Below are positions 43,572 to 52,584 of a stretch of DNA of 64,000 nucleotides, in pieces (positions within the stretch are counted from its first letter, which is position 1; every line of letters starts with the position of its first letter). A model generated the notes under the pieces. It had not been told where the DNA came from. It saw only the letters and a program-made list of their open reading frames with translations, and made no database searches. The DNA is from Amycolatopsis alba DSM 44262. Its GTDB lineage: Bacteria; Actinomycetota; Actinomycetes; Mycobacteriales; Pseudonocardiaceae. Where the stretch lies: the NCBI RefSeq assembly GCF_000384215.1, contig NZ_KB913032.1, forward strand, positions 9,075,605 through 9,139,604. The letters are read 5' to 3'. The position numbers were made by a program, and so were the translations under genes.

Positions 43572-43942
43572 CCGTTCTTTTCGTCGCACTCGGCGGCGGT
43601 CTCGGCGCGATCCTGCGGTTCCTGACCGACCTGCGGGTGCGGGCGCGGCGGGGCGACACCTTCCCGTGGGGCACGCTGACGGTCAACATCGCGGGCTCGG
43701 CGATCCTCGGGGTCCTCACCGGCTGGGCGCTGCACGGCGGCCAGCCGGACGGGATCCGCTCCCTGCTGGCCGTCGGGTTCTGCGGCGGGCTCACGACGTT
43801 CTCGACCTTCGGCTACGAAACGCTGCGCCTGTTCACCGAGAAGACGAAGGCGCGTGCCGTGCTGAACGCCGGTGTCACGATGGCCGCCGGGATCGGCGCC
43901 GCGGCGGCGGGCCTCCTGCTCGCCGCCGCCGTCTGGCCCTGA
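43568..43942 (+). CDS. crcB: Fluoride efflux channel CrcB/FluC, subunit 2
   Basis: A 124-residue second CrcB with GGGLGAILRFLTDL, LTVNIAGSAILG and FCGGLTTFSTFGYE. It starts at ATG 43568 in the stop of the first subunit (ATGA). The longer open frame upstream is a shadow of subunit 1. The stop lies one base from the end of the convergent marR gene. Confidence 0.92.
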   Translation: MTVLFVALGGGLGAILRFLTDLRVRARRGDTFPWGTLTVNIAGSAILGVLTGWALHGGQPDGIRSLLAVGFCGGLTTFSTFGYETLRLFTEKTKARAVLNAGVTMAAGIGAAAAGLLLAAAVWP

Positions 43943-43943
43943 A

Positions 43944-44369
43944 TCAGTCTTCGGGCGCCATCCGCACCGCGGCCGCCGCGATCGCCTCACGCTGTTCGGC
44001 CGGGAGTCCCGCCGCCATCTCCTCGATCTTGTCGACGACGCCTTCGTGAGCGGCGTTCGCGAGCCGGAGTCCCTCTTCCGTCAGCGTGATCTTGAGCGCG
44101 CGGCGATCACCGGAATCCGCGACCCGCTCGACGAGCGCGCGCCGCTGCACCCGGTCCACCAGGCCGGTGACACTGGACTTCTCCAGGTTCAGCAGCCGGC
44201 CGAGGTCGGTCATCCCGACGCCTGTCTCCCCCTGCGCCAGCACGCAGAGCAGCTGCGCCTGCTGCGGCGTGAGGTCGTGAGACCGGCCGACGTCGATGAA
44301 AGCCCGCTGCACCAGATGCGAGAGCCGCACCAGTGCCGTCGCGAATCCGAGGTCTTCGGCCGTGGTCAT
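43944..44369 (-). CDS. MarR family transcriptional regulator
   Basis: A 141-residue winged-helix regulator. The wHTH spans about residues 30-105 with LTPQQAQLLCVLAQ, MTDLGRLLNLEKSSVTGLVDR and LVERVADSGDRRALKITLT (wing). It is divergent from the NDH-2-like flavoprotein gene, and the 87-base gap holds a perfect palindrome and a repeated TACGAACTA motif, so it probably represses itself and that gene. Its 3' end meets crcB2. Confidence 0.88.
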   Translation of the reverse strand: MTTAEDLGFATALVRLSHLVQRAFIDVGRSHDLTPQQAQLLCVLAQGETGVGMTDLGRLLNLEKSSVTGLVDRVQRRALVERVADSGDRRALKITLTEEGLRLANAAHEGVVDKIEEMAAGLPAEQREAIAAAAVRMAPED

Positions 44370-44382
44370 AGCCGCAGTCTAC

Positions 44383-44447
44383 TTGACGATGGTTGGGAGT
44401 ACGAACTACTGTAGTTCGCAGTACAAACATTACGTACTACGAACTAG
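44383..44447. promoter_or_regulatory. MarR-type operator and promoter
   Basis: CGAACTAC-T-GTAGTTCG (44402-44418) is a perfect palindrome. TACGAACTA occurs again at 44438-44446. A -35-like TTGACG (44383-44388) and a -10-like TACTGT (44407-44412) lie 18 bases apart, so the palindrome would cover the -10 for the flavoprotein gene on the plus strand. The MarR neighbour is the likely ligand. Confidence 0.6.
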
Positions 44448-44456
44448 GGGGCTCCC

Positions 44457-45533
44457 ATGAGTACGACCGTGGCCGTCATCGGCGGGGGATACGGCGGCAT
44501 CACCGTCGCCAAGGAACTGGACTCGTTCACCGACGTCGTCCTCGTCGAGCCGCGCGAGGATTTCGTCCACCACGTCGCCGCGTTGCGCGGACTCGTCGAT
44601 CCTGAGTGGACGGATCGGCTCTTCTACCCGTACGCCCGGCTTCTCGAGCGGGGCCGGGTGTTGCGCGACAGCGCGGTGAGCGTGGACCAGGGCGGCGTCA
44701 TGCTCGCTTCGGGTGAGCGGCTCACGCCGGACTACGTCGTGCTGGCGACCGGCGCGGCGTACCCGTTCCCGGCGAAGATCGATTTCCAGGACAGTGCTTC
44801 GGCGAAGGCGAAGATCCGCGCCACCAGGGAAGAACTCGCGGGCGCGGAGAAGGTCCTGCTGCTCGGTGCCGGCCCGGTGGGCCTCGAACTGGCGGGCGAG
44901 ATCAAGGCGGTATGGCCGGAGAAGGCCGTGACGATCGTCGACCCGGCGAAGGAGATCCTGCCCGGTTTCCCGGAGGAATTCCGCGCGGAGATCCGCCGCC
45001 AGCTCGACGGACTGGGCGTCGAACTCGTGCTCGGCACGTCGCTGACCGAACCGCCGGTCTCGGAACCGGGGCAGGCGAAGACGTTCACCTCGGCGCTCAC
45101 CGATGGCGGCGAGGTGACCGCGGACCTGTGGTTCCAGTGCTACGGCGGCGCGCCGCACACCGCGTACCTCGACGGCTCCCTCGCCTCTGCCCGGCGGCCG
45201 GACGGCCGGGTGGAGGTGAACGCCGACCTGCGGCTCCCCGGTCAGCCGCGGGTGTTCGCGCTCGGCGACATCACCGCGCTGCCGGAAGGGAAACTGGCGA
45301 AGGTGGCAGGCGACCACGCGGAGGTCGTCGTGGCCAACATCCGCGCGCTGATCGAGGGCGGCGCACTGCGGACCCACACCCCTGGCGGGCCGATGATCTC
45401 GCTGCCGCTCGGGCCTTCCGGGGGCGCGACCTACGCCGAGGAGGCCGGGATCCTGGACGCGGCGACGACCTCGCAGATCAAGGGGTCGCACATGATGGTG
45501 TCCCGCTACGAGGAGATGTTCAGGACGGCGTAG
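44457..45533 (+). CDS. NDH-2/AIF-like FAD-dependent oxidoreductase
   Basis: A 358-residue pyridine nucleotide-disulfide oxidoreductase. The N-terminal FAD site is VAVIGGGYGGI, the NAD(P) site VLLLGAGPVGLELAGEI near residue 135, and VFALGDITALPEGK the C-terminal FAD-binding block. Closest to small AIFM2/FSP1-like and type II NADH dehydrogenase proteins that reduce quinones. No membrane segment is obvious. It is divergent from marR and has a palindromic operator in its promoter, so it is probably induced by a MarR ligand such as a quinone or oxidant. Confidence 0.85.
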   Translation: MSTTVAVIGGGYGGITVAKELDSFTDVVLVEPREDFVHHVAALRGLVDPEWTDRLFYPYARLLERGRVLRDSAVSVDQGGVMLASGERLTPDYVVLATGAAYPFPAKIDFQDSASAKAKIRATREELAGAEKVLLLGAGPVGLELAGEIKAVWPEKAVTIVDPAKEILPGFPEEFRAEIRRQLDGLGVELVLGTSLTEPPVSEPGQAKTFTSALTDGGEVTADLWFQCYGGAPHTAYLDGSLASARRPDGRVEVNADLRLPGQPRVFALGDITALPEGKLAKVAGDHAEVVVANIRALIEGGALRTHTPGGPMISLPLGPSGGATYAEEAGILDAATTSQIKGSHMMVSRYEEMFRTA

Positions 45534-45612
45534 GCCTCCGTTCTAACGACACTGATCACTCATGACCGCCGAGTGACTGCCCAGCCCGGACGGCGGCCCA
45601 GACGCGGCCACG

Positions 45613-45667
45613 TGTCGCGAAAGCCACTTTCGCGACGTCTGATGTCCCGAAAGTGGCTTTCGCGACA
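45613..45667. repeat. GCGAAAGCCACTTTCGC palindrome, copy 3
   Basis: Arms 45613-45637 and 45643-45667 with a 5-base centre. Read on the minus strand, the 55 bases are identical to copy 1 at 4586-4640. It lies in the 218-base gap after the flavoprotein gene. A GTTCTAACGACACT stretch just before it (45540-45553) recalls GTTCTGACGACACT near copy 1. Confidence 0.75.
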
Positions 45668-45702
45668 TGACCGCCAGGGCACGCAGGCCTCAGGTCAAGT
45701 GG

Positions 45703-45748
45703 CTCGTGAGTGGCAAGGACGGTTGGACCCATCCTTGCCACTCACGAG
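45703..45748. terminator. CTCGTGAGTGGC hairpin between convergent genes
   Basis: CTCGTGAGTGGCAAGGA (45703-45719) pairs perfectly with TCCTTGCCACTCACGAG (45732-45748) around a 12-base loop. It lies 4 bases from the stop of the LLM oxidoreductase and between it and the convergent flavoprotein. Same family as 19083-19133. Confidence 0.7.
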
Positions 45749-45751
45749 GCG

Positions 45752-46702
45752 TCAGCGCGGAGCGAGGCCCCGCACCTGCGCGAACGGATCCTCACCCGTC
45801 GGCAGCAGGGCGATGATCGGCGTCGTCAGCCCGTTGTCCACATAGGACTGCACCTGCTCACGGCAGGAATCCAGGCTGCCGTGGACGATCAGGTCGTCGA
45901 CGACCTCGTCCGGGATGACCTGGTTCGCCTTCTGCCGGTCGCCGGCGGCCCACGCCTCGCGCATCGGCGCGAGCGCCTCGCCGCGGCCCAGCCATTCGTG
46001 GAACGCCGCGTACACCGGCACGGTCAGATAGCTCGAGATGAGCATCCGGCCGAGCCCGCGCGCGGCGGCCTTGTCCTCGGTGGGGCAGACGAAGATCCGC
46101 GCGGCGAGTTCGGTGTCCGGGCCGATCTCGGCCCGGACCTTCGGCACGTCGGAGGCGGCGAGCCAGTTGGTGATGGCGCCGTCGGCCTCCTTCGCGGCCA
46201 GCCGCAGCATCCCCGGTCGCAGGGCGGCGAGCATGATCGACGGCGGCGGGTCGGCGGGCCGTTCCAGCCGGAACTTGCTGACGGAGAAGGATTCGTAGGT
46301 CTCGGTGACCTTCTCCCCCGCCAGCGCCGACCGCAGGAACCGCAGCGTGTCCCGCGAACGGGCGAAGGGGGCTTCGAACTCGGCGGCGTTCCAGTTCTTC
46401 ACGATCACCGGCGACGACGCGCCGATGCCGAGCACGAACCGGCCGGGCGCCAGTTCCGCGACCGTGGCCGCACTCATCGCCAGCAGACCGGGTCCGCGCG
46501 TGTACACCGGCACGATCGCGGTGCCCAGCCGCAGCTGCGGCGCCCACTGCGAGGCCAGCACCAGCGGGGTGAAGGCGTCGTTGCCCGCCGTCTCGGCCGA
46601 CCACGCGTCGGTGTAGCCGAGATCCGGCAGCTCCTGCACCATCTCCTTGTGCGCCGCGAGCGGTACCCCGGTCAGCGGAATGGTGATGCCCCACCGTTTC
46701 AT
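45752..46702 (-). CDS. LLM-class F420-dependent oxidoreductase
   Basis: A 316-residue luciferase-like TIM-barrel protein. MKRWGITIPLTGVPL opens the barrel; LRLGTAIVPVYTRGPGLLAMSAATV and RFVLGIGASSPVIVKNW are typical of the actinobacterial F420-dependent family (TIGR03857/03559-like). It reduces or oxidises an unknown organic substrate with F420 rather than FMN. Its ATG overlaps the stop of the peptidase gene by 4 bases, so the two are co-expressed. Confidence 0.82.
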   Translation of the reverse strand: MKRWGITIPLTGVPLAAHKEMVQELPDLGYTDAWSAETAGNDAFTPLVLASQWAPQLRLGTAIVPVYTRGPGLLAMSAATVAELAPGRFVLGIGASSPVIVKNWNAAEFEAPFARSRDTLRFLRSALAGEKVTETYESFSVSKFRLERPADPPPSIMLAALRPGMLRLAAKEADGAITNWLAASDVPKVRAEIGPDTELAARIFVCPTEDKAAARGLGRMLISSYLTVPVYAAFHEWLGRGEALAPMREAWAAGDRQKANQVIPDEVVDDLIVHGSLDSCREQVQSYVDNGLTTPIIALLPTGEDPFAQVRGLAPR

Positions 46703-48822
46703 GCGTTCTCCTCGCTCTTGGCCGCGCCACCGGACAGCTCGCGCACGATCCAGTCCACCTGCGTGCGCATCAGGTTCTCCGCGACCTCTTCGGCTTGCGG
46801 CGTCATATGCGTCGCGCCTGCCAGCGGCAGGAACACGTGCGCGCGCCCCTTGGCCAGCAGTGCCGACGAAAGGCGCAACGAGTGGGCGACGAAAACGTTG
46901 TCGTCGGCCAGTCCGTGGACGATCAGCAGTGCCCGCGAGAGATCACCGGCTCCGGCGATCAGCGAGTTGTGCTCGTACGAAGCCGCGTCCTTCTGCGGAA
47001 GCCCGAGGTAGCGCTCGGTGTAGTGCGTGTCGTAGAGGGACCAGTCGGTCACCGGGGCACCGGCGACACCGGCTTGGAAGACGTCGGGGCGGCGCAGCAC
47101 GGCCAGCGCGGACAGGTAACCGCCGTAGGACCAGCCGCGGATCGCGACCCGTTCCAGGTCCAGTTCCGGATGCAGCGCGGCCGCCGCGTGCAAGGCGTCG
47201 ACCTGGTCGGCGAGGGTGACGTCGGCGAGTTTGCCCGCGATCTCCTTCTCCCAGCCCGAACCCCGGCCGGGTGTCCCGCGACCGTCGGCGACCAACACCG
47301 CGAAGCCCTGGTCCGCCAGCCACTGCGGGGTCAGGAAGGCGTTGCGGGTCTGCAGGACACGCTGGGCGTGCGGGCCGCCGTACGGGTCGAGCAGCACGGG
47401 GAGCTTGCCCTCGCTCTCCTCGTACCCGGTCGGCAGCACGAGCGCGGCGCGCAGGCCCCGCTCCCCCAGCGTCAGCCAGGTCAGGTTCGGCACCACGTCG
47501 GGGTCCACGGTGTACGAACCGATGCGCGCCACCGTCTTCTCGCCGGAGACGAGGGTCACCACCGGGCCGCTGCGTTCCAGGCTCCACGACGAAAGCACGG
47601 TCAGCGAGGCGTTCCCGGAGCCGACGTGCACACCGTCCTCAGTGGACAGGCGGCGGAGTTCGCCGCCTTCGGTGCGGAAAACGTGGATCTGCGTCGGATC
47701 GGCTTCGGACGCGCTGAACAGCACCTCGTCGCCGACGTGCAGGATCGACCGCACCTGCAGTCCGGACGGGGTGACCGCGGCCCCGTCGACGATCAGCCGG
47801 TGGTCACCGTCGGCGGCGCTCTCGCGCACCAGCCGGCCGTCGGCGGTCCACGCCGGGACGCCCGCGGCGAGTTCGACCCAGTGCTCGTCGGTCTCGGTGT
47901 GCAGCACCTCGACCGAACCGTCCGCCGGGTCGACCGCCTGGATATCCAGGGTGCGCTGGTCACGCGACTGCACGGACAGCAGCGGCTTGCCCGCCGCCGA
48001 CCAGTGCACCGCGGCGAGGTACTCCCAGTCGGTCTTCGCGACGTCGACGCGGGAACCGTCGAGGCCGAGGATCGCCAGCGTCACGTCCGCGTTCGCCGTC
48101 CCCGCCGCCGGATACGCGACGACGTTGGCCGCCGACTGCGGATTGGCCGGATCGGCGATCGTCCAGCGCGGCACGGCCGCCCGGTCGGAGCGTTCGACCA
48201 GCAGGCTCTTCCCGTCCGGGGCCCACCAGTAACCACGAGTGCGGCCCATCTCCTCGGCCGCGATGAACTCCGCGAGCCCCCAGGCGATGTCCTCGCCGTC
48301 TTCCTCGACGAGCACGCGGTCCGCGCCGGTCGCCCGCTCGATCACCCGCAGGCGCCGGTCCCGGACGTAGGCGACGTGAGCGCCGTCCGGGCTGGGCCGC
48401 GGGTCCACGACCGAGCCGTCGACCAGCACGGACACCTCGCCGGTGACCAGGTCGAGGGTGTGGAGCTTGCCCGAGAGCGAGAACGCGGCGACGGTGAAGG
48501 CGTCGTCGACCGCGTAGCCGACCACGCCGCCGCCCGTCTCCCGGCTGCGCTCGCGGCGGGCACGCTCCTCGGGCGGCAGATCCTCTTCACCGGGCAGCAG
48601 TTCGGCCGCGTCGACCAGCTTCGTCTCCTCGCCCGACGCGACGTCGAACGCCCACAGGCTGTGCCGGGCGTCGGTGCCGGACTCGGTCCTCAGGAACAGG
48701 ACGCGCGAGCCGTCCGGGGCGACTTTGAACTCTTTCGGCGCGCCGAGGGTGAAGCGCTGAGTACGGGCCTGACGGCGGAGGAACGGGAGATCCTCGAGGC
48801 TGGTGTCGGTCACGTCCCGCAC
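46699..48822 (-). CDS. S9 family (prolyl oligopeptidase/DPP IV-like) peptidase
   Basis: A 707-residue cytoplasmic serine peptidase. The N-terminal two-thirds is a beta-propeller (WAFDVASGEETKLV and similar repeated blocks). The C-terminal hydrolase has LPVLLDPYGGPHAQ, the nucleophile in IRGWSYGGYLS, Asp in VHGLADDNVF and His in LAGATHMT. It cleaves oligopeptides, often after proline. Start GTG 48822, with a second GTG nine bases on. It overlaps the LLM gene by 4 bases. Confidence 0.92.
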   Translation of the reverse strand: MRDVTDTSLEDLPFLRRQARTQRFTLGAPKEFKVAPDGSRVLFLRTESGTDARHSLWAFDVASGEETKLVDAAELLPGEEDLPPEERARRERSRETGGGVVGYAVDDAFTVAAFSLSGKLHTLDLVTGEVSVLVDGSVVDPRPSPDGAHVAYVRDRRLRVIERATGADRVLVEEDGEDIAWGLAEFIAAEEMGRTRGYWWAPDGKSLLVERSDRAAVPRWTIADPANPQSAANVVAYPAAGTANADVTLAILGLDGSRVDVAKTDWEYLAAVHWSAAGKPLLSVQSRDQRTLDIQAVDPADGSVEVLHTETDEHWVELAAGVPAWTADGRLVRESAADGDHRLIVDGAAVTPSGLQVRSILHVGDEVLFSASEADPTQIHVFRTEGGELRRLSTEDGVHVGSGNASLTVLSSWSLERSGPVVTLVSGEKTVARIGSYTVDPDVVPNLTWLTLGERGLRAALVLPTGYEESEGKLPVLLDPYGGPHAQRVLQTRNAFLTPQWLADQGFAVLVADGRGTPGRGSGWEKEIAGKLADVTLADQVDALHAAAALHPELDLERVAIRGWSYGGYLSALAVLRRPDVFQAGVAGAPVTDWSLYDTHYTERYLGLPQKDAASYEHNSLIAGAGDLSRALLIVHGLADDNVFVAHSLRLSSALLAKGRAHVFLPLAGATHMTPQAEEVAENLMRTQVDWIVRELSGGAAKSEENA

Positions 48823-48834
48823 TCTCTCAGACGA

Positions 48835-49689
48835 TCAAGCGGGGACGCCAACGCCTTCCAGCTTCTTCAGCTCCGTCTCAGGGTCGAAGTCGGCGGGCGG
48901 GAACTTCGGGTCCATCTCCTCGATCGCCTCGATCAGCAGCCGCGCGACCAGGTAGTTGCGATACCACTTGTGGTCGGCGGGAACGGCGTACCAGGGCGCC
49001 GTCTCCGTCGAGGTCTTGGCGAAGACGTCGGCGTAGGCCTTTTGGTAGTCGTCCCACTGGGCACGCGCGTCGAGGTCGGCGGGGTTGTACTTCCACCACT
49101 TCGCCGGGGTCTCCAGCCTCGCCTTGAGCCGCTTCAGCTGCTCCTCGGGCGAGATGTCGAGGAAGACCTTCACGATCGTCGTTCCCGCCTCGGCGAGTTC
49201 CTGCTCGAACCCGTTGATCTCGGCGTAGCGCTTGCGCCATTCCGCGGCGGGCACCAGCTTCTGCACGCGCGGGACCAGGATGTCCTCGTAGTGGGAGCGG
49301 TCGAAGACGCCGACCTGTCCCGGCACGGGGAGCTGCTTGCGGATCCGCCACAGGTAGTGGTGGCGTGCCTCCGCGGCGGTCGGCTTCTTGAATCCCGCGT
49401 ACCGCACGCCCATCGGGTTGACCAGGCCGAGGACGTGGCCCACCGTGCCGCCCTTGCCGGAGGTGTCCATCCCCTGCAGGACCAGCAGGAGACTGCGGTT
49501 CCCGCCGCCGACGCCCTCGGCGTAGAGGGCCTCCTGCAGCTTCGCGAGCTTCGCCCCGGCGTCGGCGAGTTCTTCGAGCGCCTTGGGCTTCTTCTTCGGT
49601 CCGATCGGGAACGTGCCGGGGTCGTGCCGCTCGGTTCCCTTGCCGATCCGCAGCGCGTCCCGAACGGAGCCGGTGTCCTTTTTCGCCAT
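48835..49689 (-). CDS. PPK2-family polyphosphate kinase
   Basis: A 284-residue polyphosphate:nucleotide phosphotransferase. VLQGMDTSGKGGTVGHVL is Walker A near residue 75, GVFDRSHYEDILVPRV is Walker B, and FLDISPEEQLKRLKARL the lid region. This pattern and length fit the PPK2 enzymes that phosphorylate ADP or AMP with polyphosphate. Starts at ATG; it is followed by the S9 peptidase gene after 12 bases, so they may share a transcript. Confidence 0.9.
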   Translation of the reverse strand: MAKKDTGSVRDALRIGKGTERHDPGTFPIGPKKKPKALEELADAGAKLAKLQEALYAEGVGGGNRSLLLVLQGMDTSGKGGTVGHVLGLVNPMGVRYAGFKKPTAAEARHHYLWRIRKQLPVPGQVGVFDRSHYEDILVPRVQKLVPAAEWRKRYAEINGFEQELAEAGTTIVKVFLDISPEEQLKRLKARLETPAKWWKYNPADLDARAQWDDYQKAYADVFAKTSTETAPWYAVPADHKWYRNYLVARLLIEAIEEMDPKFPPADFDPETELKKLEGVGVPA

Positions 49690-49845
49690 CCGGCGACGAT
49701 AACCGCGGTCCGGGCCGCGCGCCTCCGGTGATCAAGTACTCGCCTGCATGATTTCGCCACCCGAAGGAGTCGATACGCAACGAACAACGGGTCAAAGCAA
49801 CGTTTCCCGGATGAAAGCAGCTGGGTAGGCATCTAACCTGAACGC

Positions 49846-51048
49846 ATGACGACCGCCGACTTCATCGCGCTCGACGAGCAGTGGAGCACGCACAACTATC
49901 ACCCCCTGCCCGTGGTGATCGCCACCGCCGAGGGTGCTTCGGTCACCGACGTGGAGGGCAAGACCTACCTCGATTTCCTCTCCGGCTACTCGGCGCTGAA
50001 CTTCGGGCACCGCCACCCCGGCCTCATCGCCGCCGCGGTCGAGCAGTTCGGCCGGGTGACGCTGACCTCGCGCGCCTTCCACCACGACCAGCTCGGCCTG
50101 TTCTGCCGGGAGCTCGCCGAGCTGACCGGCACCGAGATGACCCTGCCGATGAACTCCGGCGCCGAAGCCGTCGAATCCGCGGTGAAGATCGCCCGCAAGT
50201 GGGCGTACCGGGTCAAGGGGGTCCCCGACGGGACCGCCGAGATCGTCGTCGCGGGCTCGAACTTCCACGGCCGCACGACCACCATCGTGTCCTTCTCCAC
50301 CGACGAGACGGCGCGCGCCGACTTCGGCCCGTTCACGCCGGGCTTCGTCACCGTCAAATACGGCGACGCCGAAGCGCTGCGCGACGCCATCACCGAGCGC
50401 ACCGCCGCGATCCTGCTGGAGCCGGTGCAGGGCGAGGCGGGCGTGATCGTGCCGCCCGCCGGCTACTTCGCCGAGGCACGGCGGCTGTGCGACGAGCACA
50501 ACGTCCTGCTGATCGCCGACGAGATCCAGTCCGGTCTCGCCCGCACCGGCACCGTCCTCGCGCTCGACCACGAAGGCGTCCGCGCCGACGTCTACACCCT
50601 GGGCAAGGCGCTCGGCGGCGGGATCATGCCGGTCTCGGCCGTGGTCGGCGGCAAGGACGTGCTCGGCGTGCTGCGGCCGGGCGAGCACGGCTCCACCTTC
50701 GGCGGGAACCCGGTCGCCTGCGCGATCGGCCGGGCCGTGGTCGGGCTGCTGAAGACCGGCGAGTTCCAGGAGCGCTCGCGGGAGCTGGGCGCCCACCTGC
50801 ACTCCCGGCTCGGCGAACTGGTCGGGAACGGGCTGGCCGAGGTCCGCGGGCGCGGGCTCTGGGCAGGCATCGACATCGCGCCCGGCGGGCCGACCGGCCG
50901 GGAGGCGTCCACCGCGCTGGCCGAACGCGGCGTGCTGTGCAAGGAGACGCACGACCACACGCTGCGGATCGCGCCGCCGCTGGTGATCAGCCGCGAGGAA
51001 CTCGACCGGGGTATCGACGCGATCACGGAGGTCGTCAAGACCCGGTGA
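49846..51048 (+). CDS. rocD: Ornithine-oxo-acid aminotransferase
   Basis: A 400-residue PLP-dependent class III aminotransferase converting ornithine and 2-oxoglutarate to glutamate semialdehyde and glutamate. FLSGYSALNFGHRHP, MNSGAEAVESAVKIARKW, LIADEIQSGLARTG and YTLGKALGGGIMPVSA (PLP lysine) are all in family order. Glutamate semialdehyde/P5C is also the substrate of pruA at the end of the window. A TAACCT -10-like element ends 6 bases before ATG and there is no ribosome binding site: a leaderless message is likely. Confidence 0.92.
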   Translation: MTTADFIALDEQWSTHNYHPLPVVIATAEGASVTDVEGKTYLDFLSGYSALNFGHRHPGLIAAAVEQFGRVTLTSRAFHHDQLGLFCRELAELTGTEMTLPMNSGAEAVESAVKIARKWAYRVKGVPDGTAEIVVAGSNFHGRTTTIVSFSTDETARADFGPFTPGFVTVKYGDAEALRDAITERTAAILLEPVQGEAGVIVPPAGYFAEARRLCDEHNVLLIADEIQSGLARTGTVLALDHEGVRADVYTLGKALGGGIMPVSAVVGGKDVLGVLRPGEHGSTFGGNPVACAIGRAVVGLLKTGEFQERSRELGAHLHSRLGELVGNGLAEVRGRGLWAGIDIAPGGPTGREASTALAERGVLCKETHDHTLRIAPPLVISREELDRGIDAITEVVKTR

Positions 51049-51079
51049 ACCTTTCGGGCGGCCGGTACGTTGGCTGTCC

Positions 51080-52441
51080 ATGGGAGACGCGCGGGAGTGG
51101 GTGGAGCGGCCGCTGGTCGGCACCGAGACGGTGACGCCGGAGGACTGGTTCGCGAGGGGCAAGGCATTACGGGACAAGGCGCCGTCGTCCGCGCACGATC
51201 ACGCGGCGGCGGGCGACGGCCGTCCCGGCGTGGCGGAGTTCTTCGCACGGACCAACGAAGGCCGCCTGCCGGAGCTGGTGGAACTGCGGCGCGAGCGCAT
51301 GCTCGCGTCGCCGTTCACCTTCTACCGCGGGGCCGCCGGGCTGATGGCCGCCGATCTGGCGGGTTCCCCGGTGTCCGGGCTGACTGCGCAGCTGTGCGGG
51401 GACGCGCACGCGGCGAATTTCGGCCTGTACGGCACGCCCGAGGGCGGGATCGTCATGGACATCAACGACTTCGACGAATCCGTGCCGGGCCCGTGGGAGT
51501 GGGACCTCAAACGGCTCGCGGCGAGTCTCGTGCTGGCCGGACGCGAGGGTGGCATCGGCGATTCGGGCTGCCGTGAGGCCGCCGAAGACGCGGTGAAGTC
51601 GTACCGGCGCACCATCCGGGGGCTGGCGGAGCTGCCGTTCCTGCGGTCGTGGAACGCGCTGCCGGACGCTTCGGTGCTGAGCAAGGTCCGCGCGCACGAC
51701 CTGATCGACGATTTCGAGGAAGCGGCCGAGAAGGCGCGGAAGAACACCAGCGCCAAGGTCACCGCGAAGTGGACCCGGCGCATCGACGACCACGAGACCG
51801 GCCTCGAGCGGCACCGGTTCGTCGAGGACCCGCCGGTGCTCACGCACGTCGACGACGCGACGGCGGAAGCCGTCGTCACCGGGCTGGTGTCCTATGTGGA
51901 CACCCTGCGCGAGTCGCGGCGGACGCTGCTCTCGCGGTACCGGGTGTCCGATGTGGCCTTCCGGGTGGTCGGCACCGGCAGTGTCGGGCTGCGGAGCTAT
52001 GTCGCGCTCCTGCACGGCAACAGCGGCGAAGACCTTGTGCTGCAGGTGAAACAGGCCAACCCGTCGGCGCTCGCGCCGTTCCTCGGCCTGGCCGCACCGG
52101 AGCACGAGGGCCGCCGGATCGTCGAAGGCGCGCGGCTCGTCCAGGCCGAGACGGACATCCTGCTCGGCTGGACCACCATCGACGGCGTGCCGTACATCGT
52201 GCGGCAGTTCCGCAACCTCAAGGGCGACATCGATCCGGCGGAGCTGAAGAAGGACCACCTCGACGACTACGGCAGGCTGGCGGGCGCGCTGCTGGCGCGG
52301 GCACACGCGCGGTCACTGCATCCGCGGCTGCTGGCGGGGTACTTCGAGGACGACGAAGACCTCGACGAGGCCATCGGGGCGTACGCGGTGCGGTACGCGG
52401 ACCAGACCGAAGCCGACCACGAGACCTTCGCCGCCCTCTGA
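51080..52441 (+). CDS. DUF2252 family protein
   Basis: A 453-residue protein with a kinase-like fold. AQLCGDAHAANFGLYG near residue 110 resembles the HGDxxxxN loop of APH kinases and MDINDFDESVPGPWEWDLKRLA the following metal-binding block, which is the DUF2252 signature. Family members are of unknown substrate. It starts 31 bases after rocD on the same strand and may be co-transcribed with it. A TACGTT element precedes the start. Confidence 0.85.
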   Translation: MGDAREWVERPLVGTETVTPEDWFARGKALRDKAPSSAHDHAAAGDGRPGVAEFFARTNEGRLPELVELRRERMLASPFTFYRGAAGLMAADLAGSPVSGLTAQLCGDAHAANFGLYGTPEGGIVMDINDFDESVPGPWEWDLKRLAASLVLAGREGGIGDSGCREAAEDAVKSYRRTIRGLAELPFLRSWNALPDASVLSKVRAHDLIDDFEEAAEKARKNTSAKVTAKWTRRIDDHETGLERHRFVEDPPVLTHVDDATAEAVVTGLVSYVDTLRESRRTLLSRYRVSDVAFRVVGTGSVGLRSYVALLHGNSGEDLVLQVKQANPSALAPFLGLAAPEHEGRRIVEGARLVQAETDILLGWTTIDGVPYIVRQFRNLKGDIDPAELKKDHLDDYGRLAGALLARAHARSLHPRLLAGYFEDDEDLDEAIGAYAVRYADQTEADHETFAAL

Positions 52442-52521
52442 CCCTCGCAATCAGTCACCTGCTTGCCGCGGATATCGGGCCCCGCGGCGGAGCCTGCCGG
52501 CGATCAAACCGGCGCTGCGCC

Positions 52522-52584
52522 GATCACGCGAGATCGGAGTTTGATCACGCGAGTCACGTCTCTGATCACGCGAGTCACGCCTTC
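52522..52584. repeat. 21-bp-period repeat array, locus 1
   Basis: GATCACGCGAG occurs at 52522, 52543 and 52564, exactly 21 bases apart, with units two and three continuing TCACG. The 267-base gap has no gene I can support. The same units recur at 61290-61415. Confidence 0.75.

Noticed and set aside
46795..49731. 978-codon plus-strand open frame
   Set aside because: Antisense shadow of the S9 peptidase and PPK2 genes, both of which have full motif sets.
52522..52584. CRISPR-like array
   Set aside because: Units are contiguous 21-bp repeats without unique spacers, and no cas genes are present.
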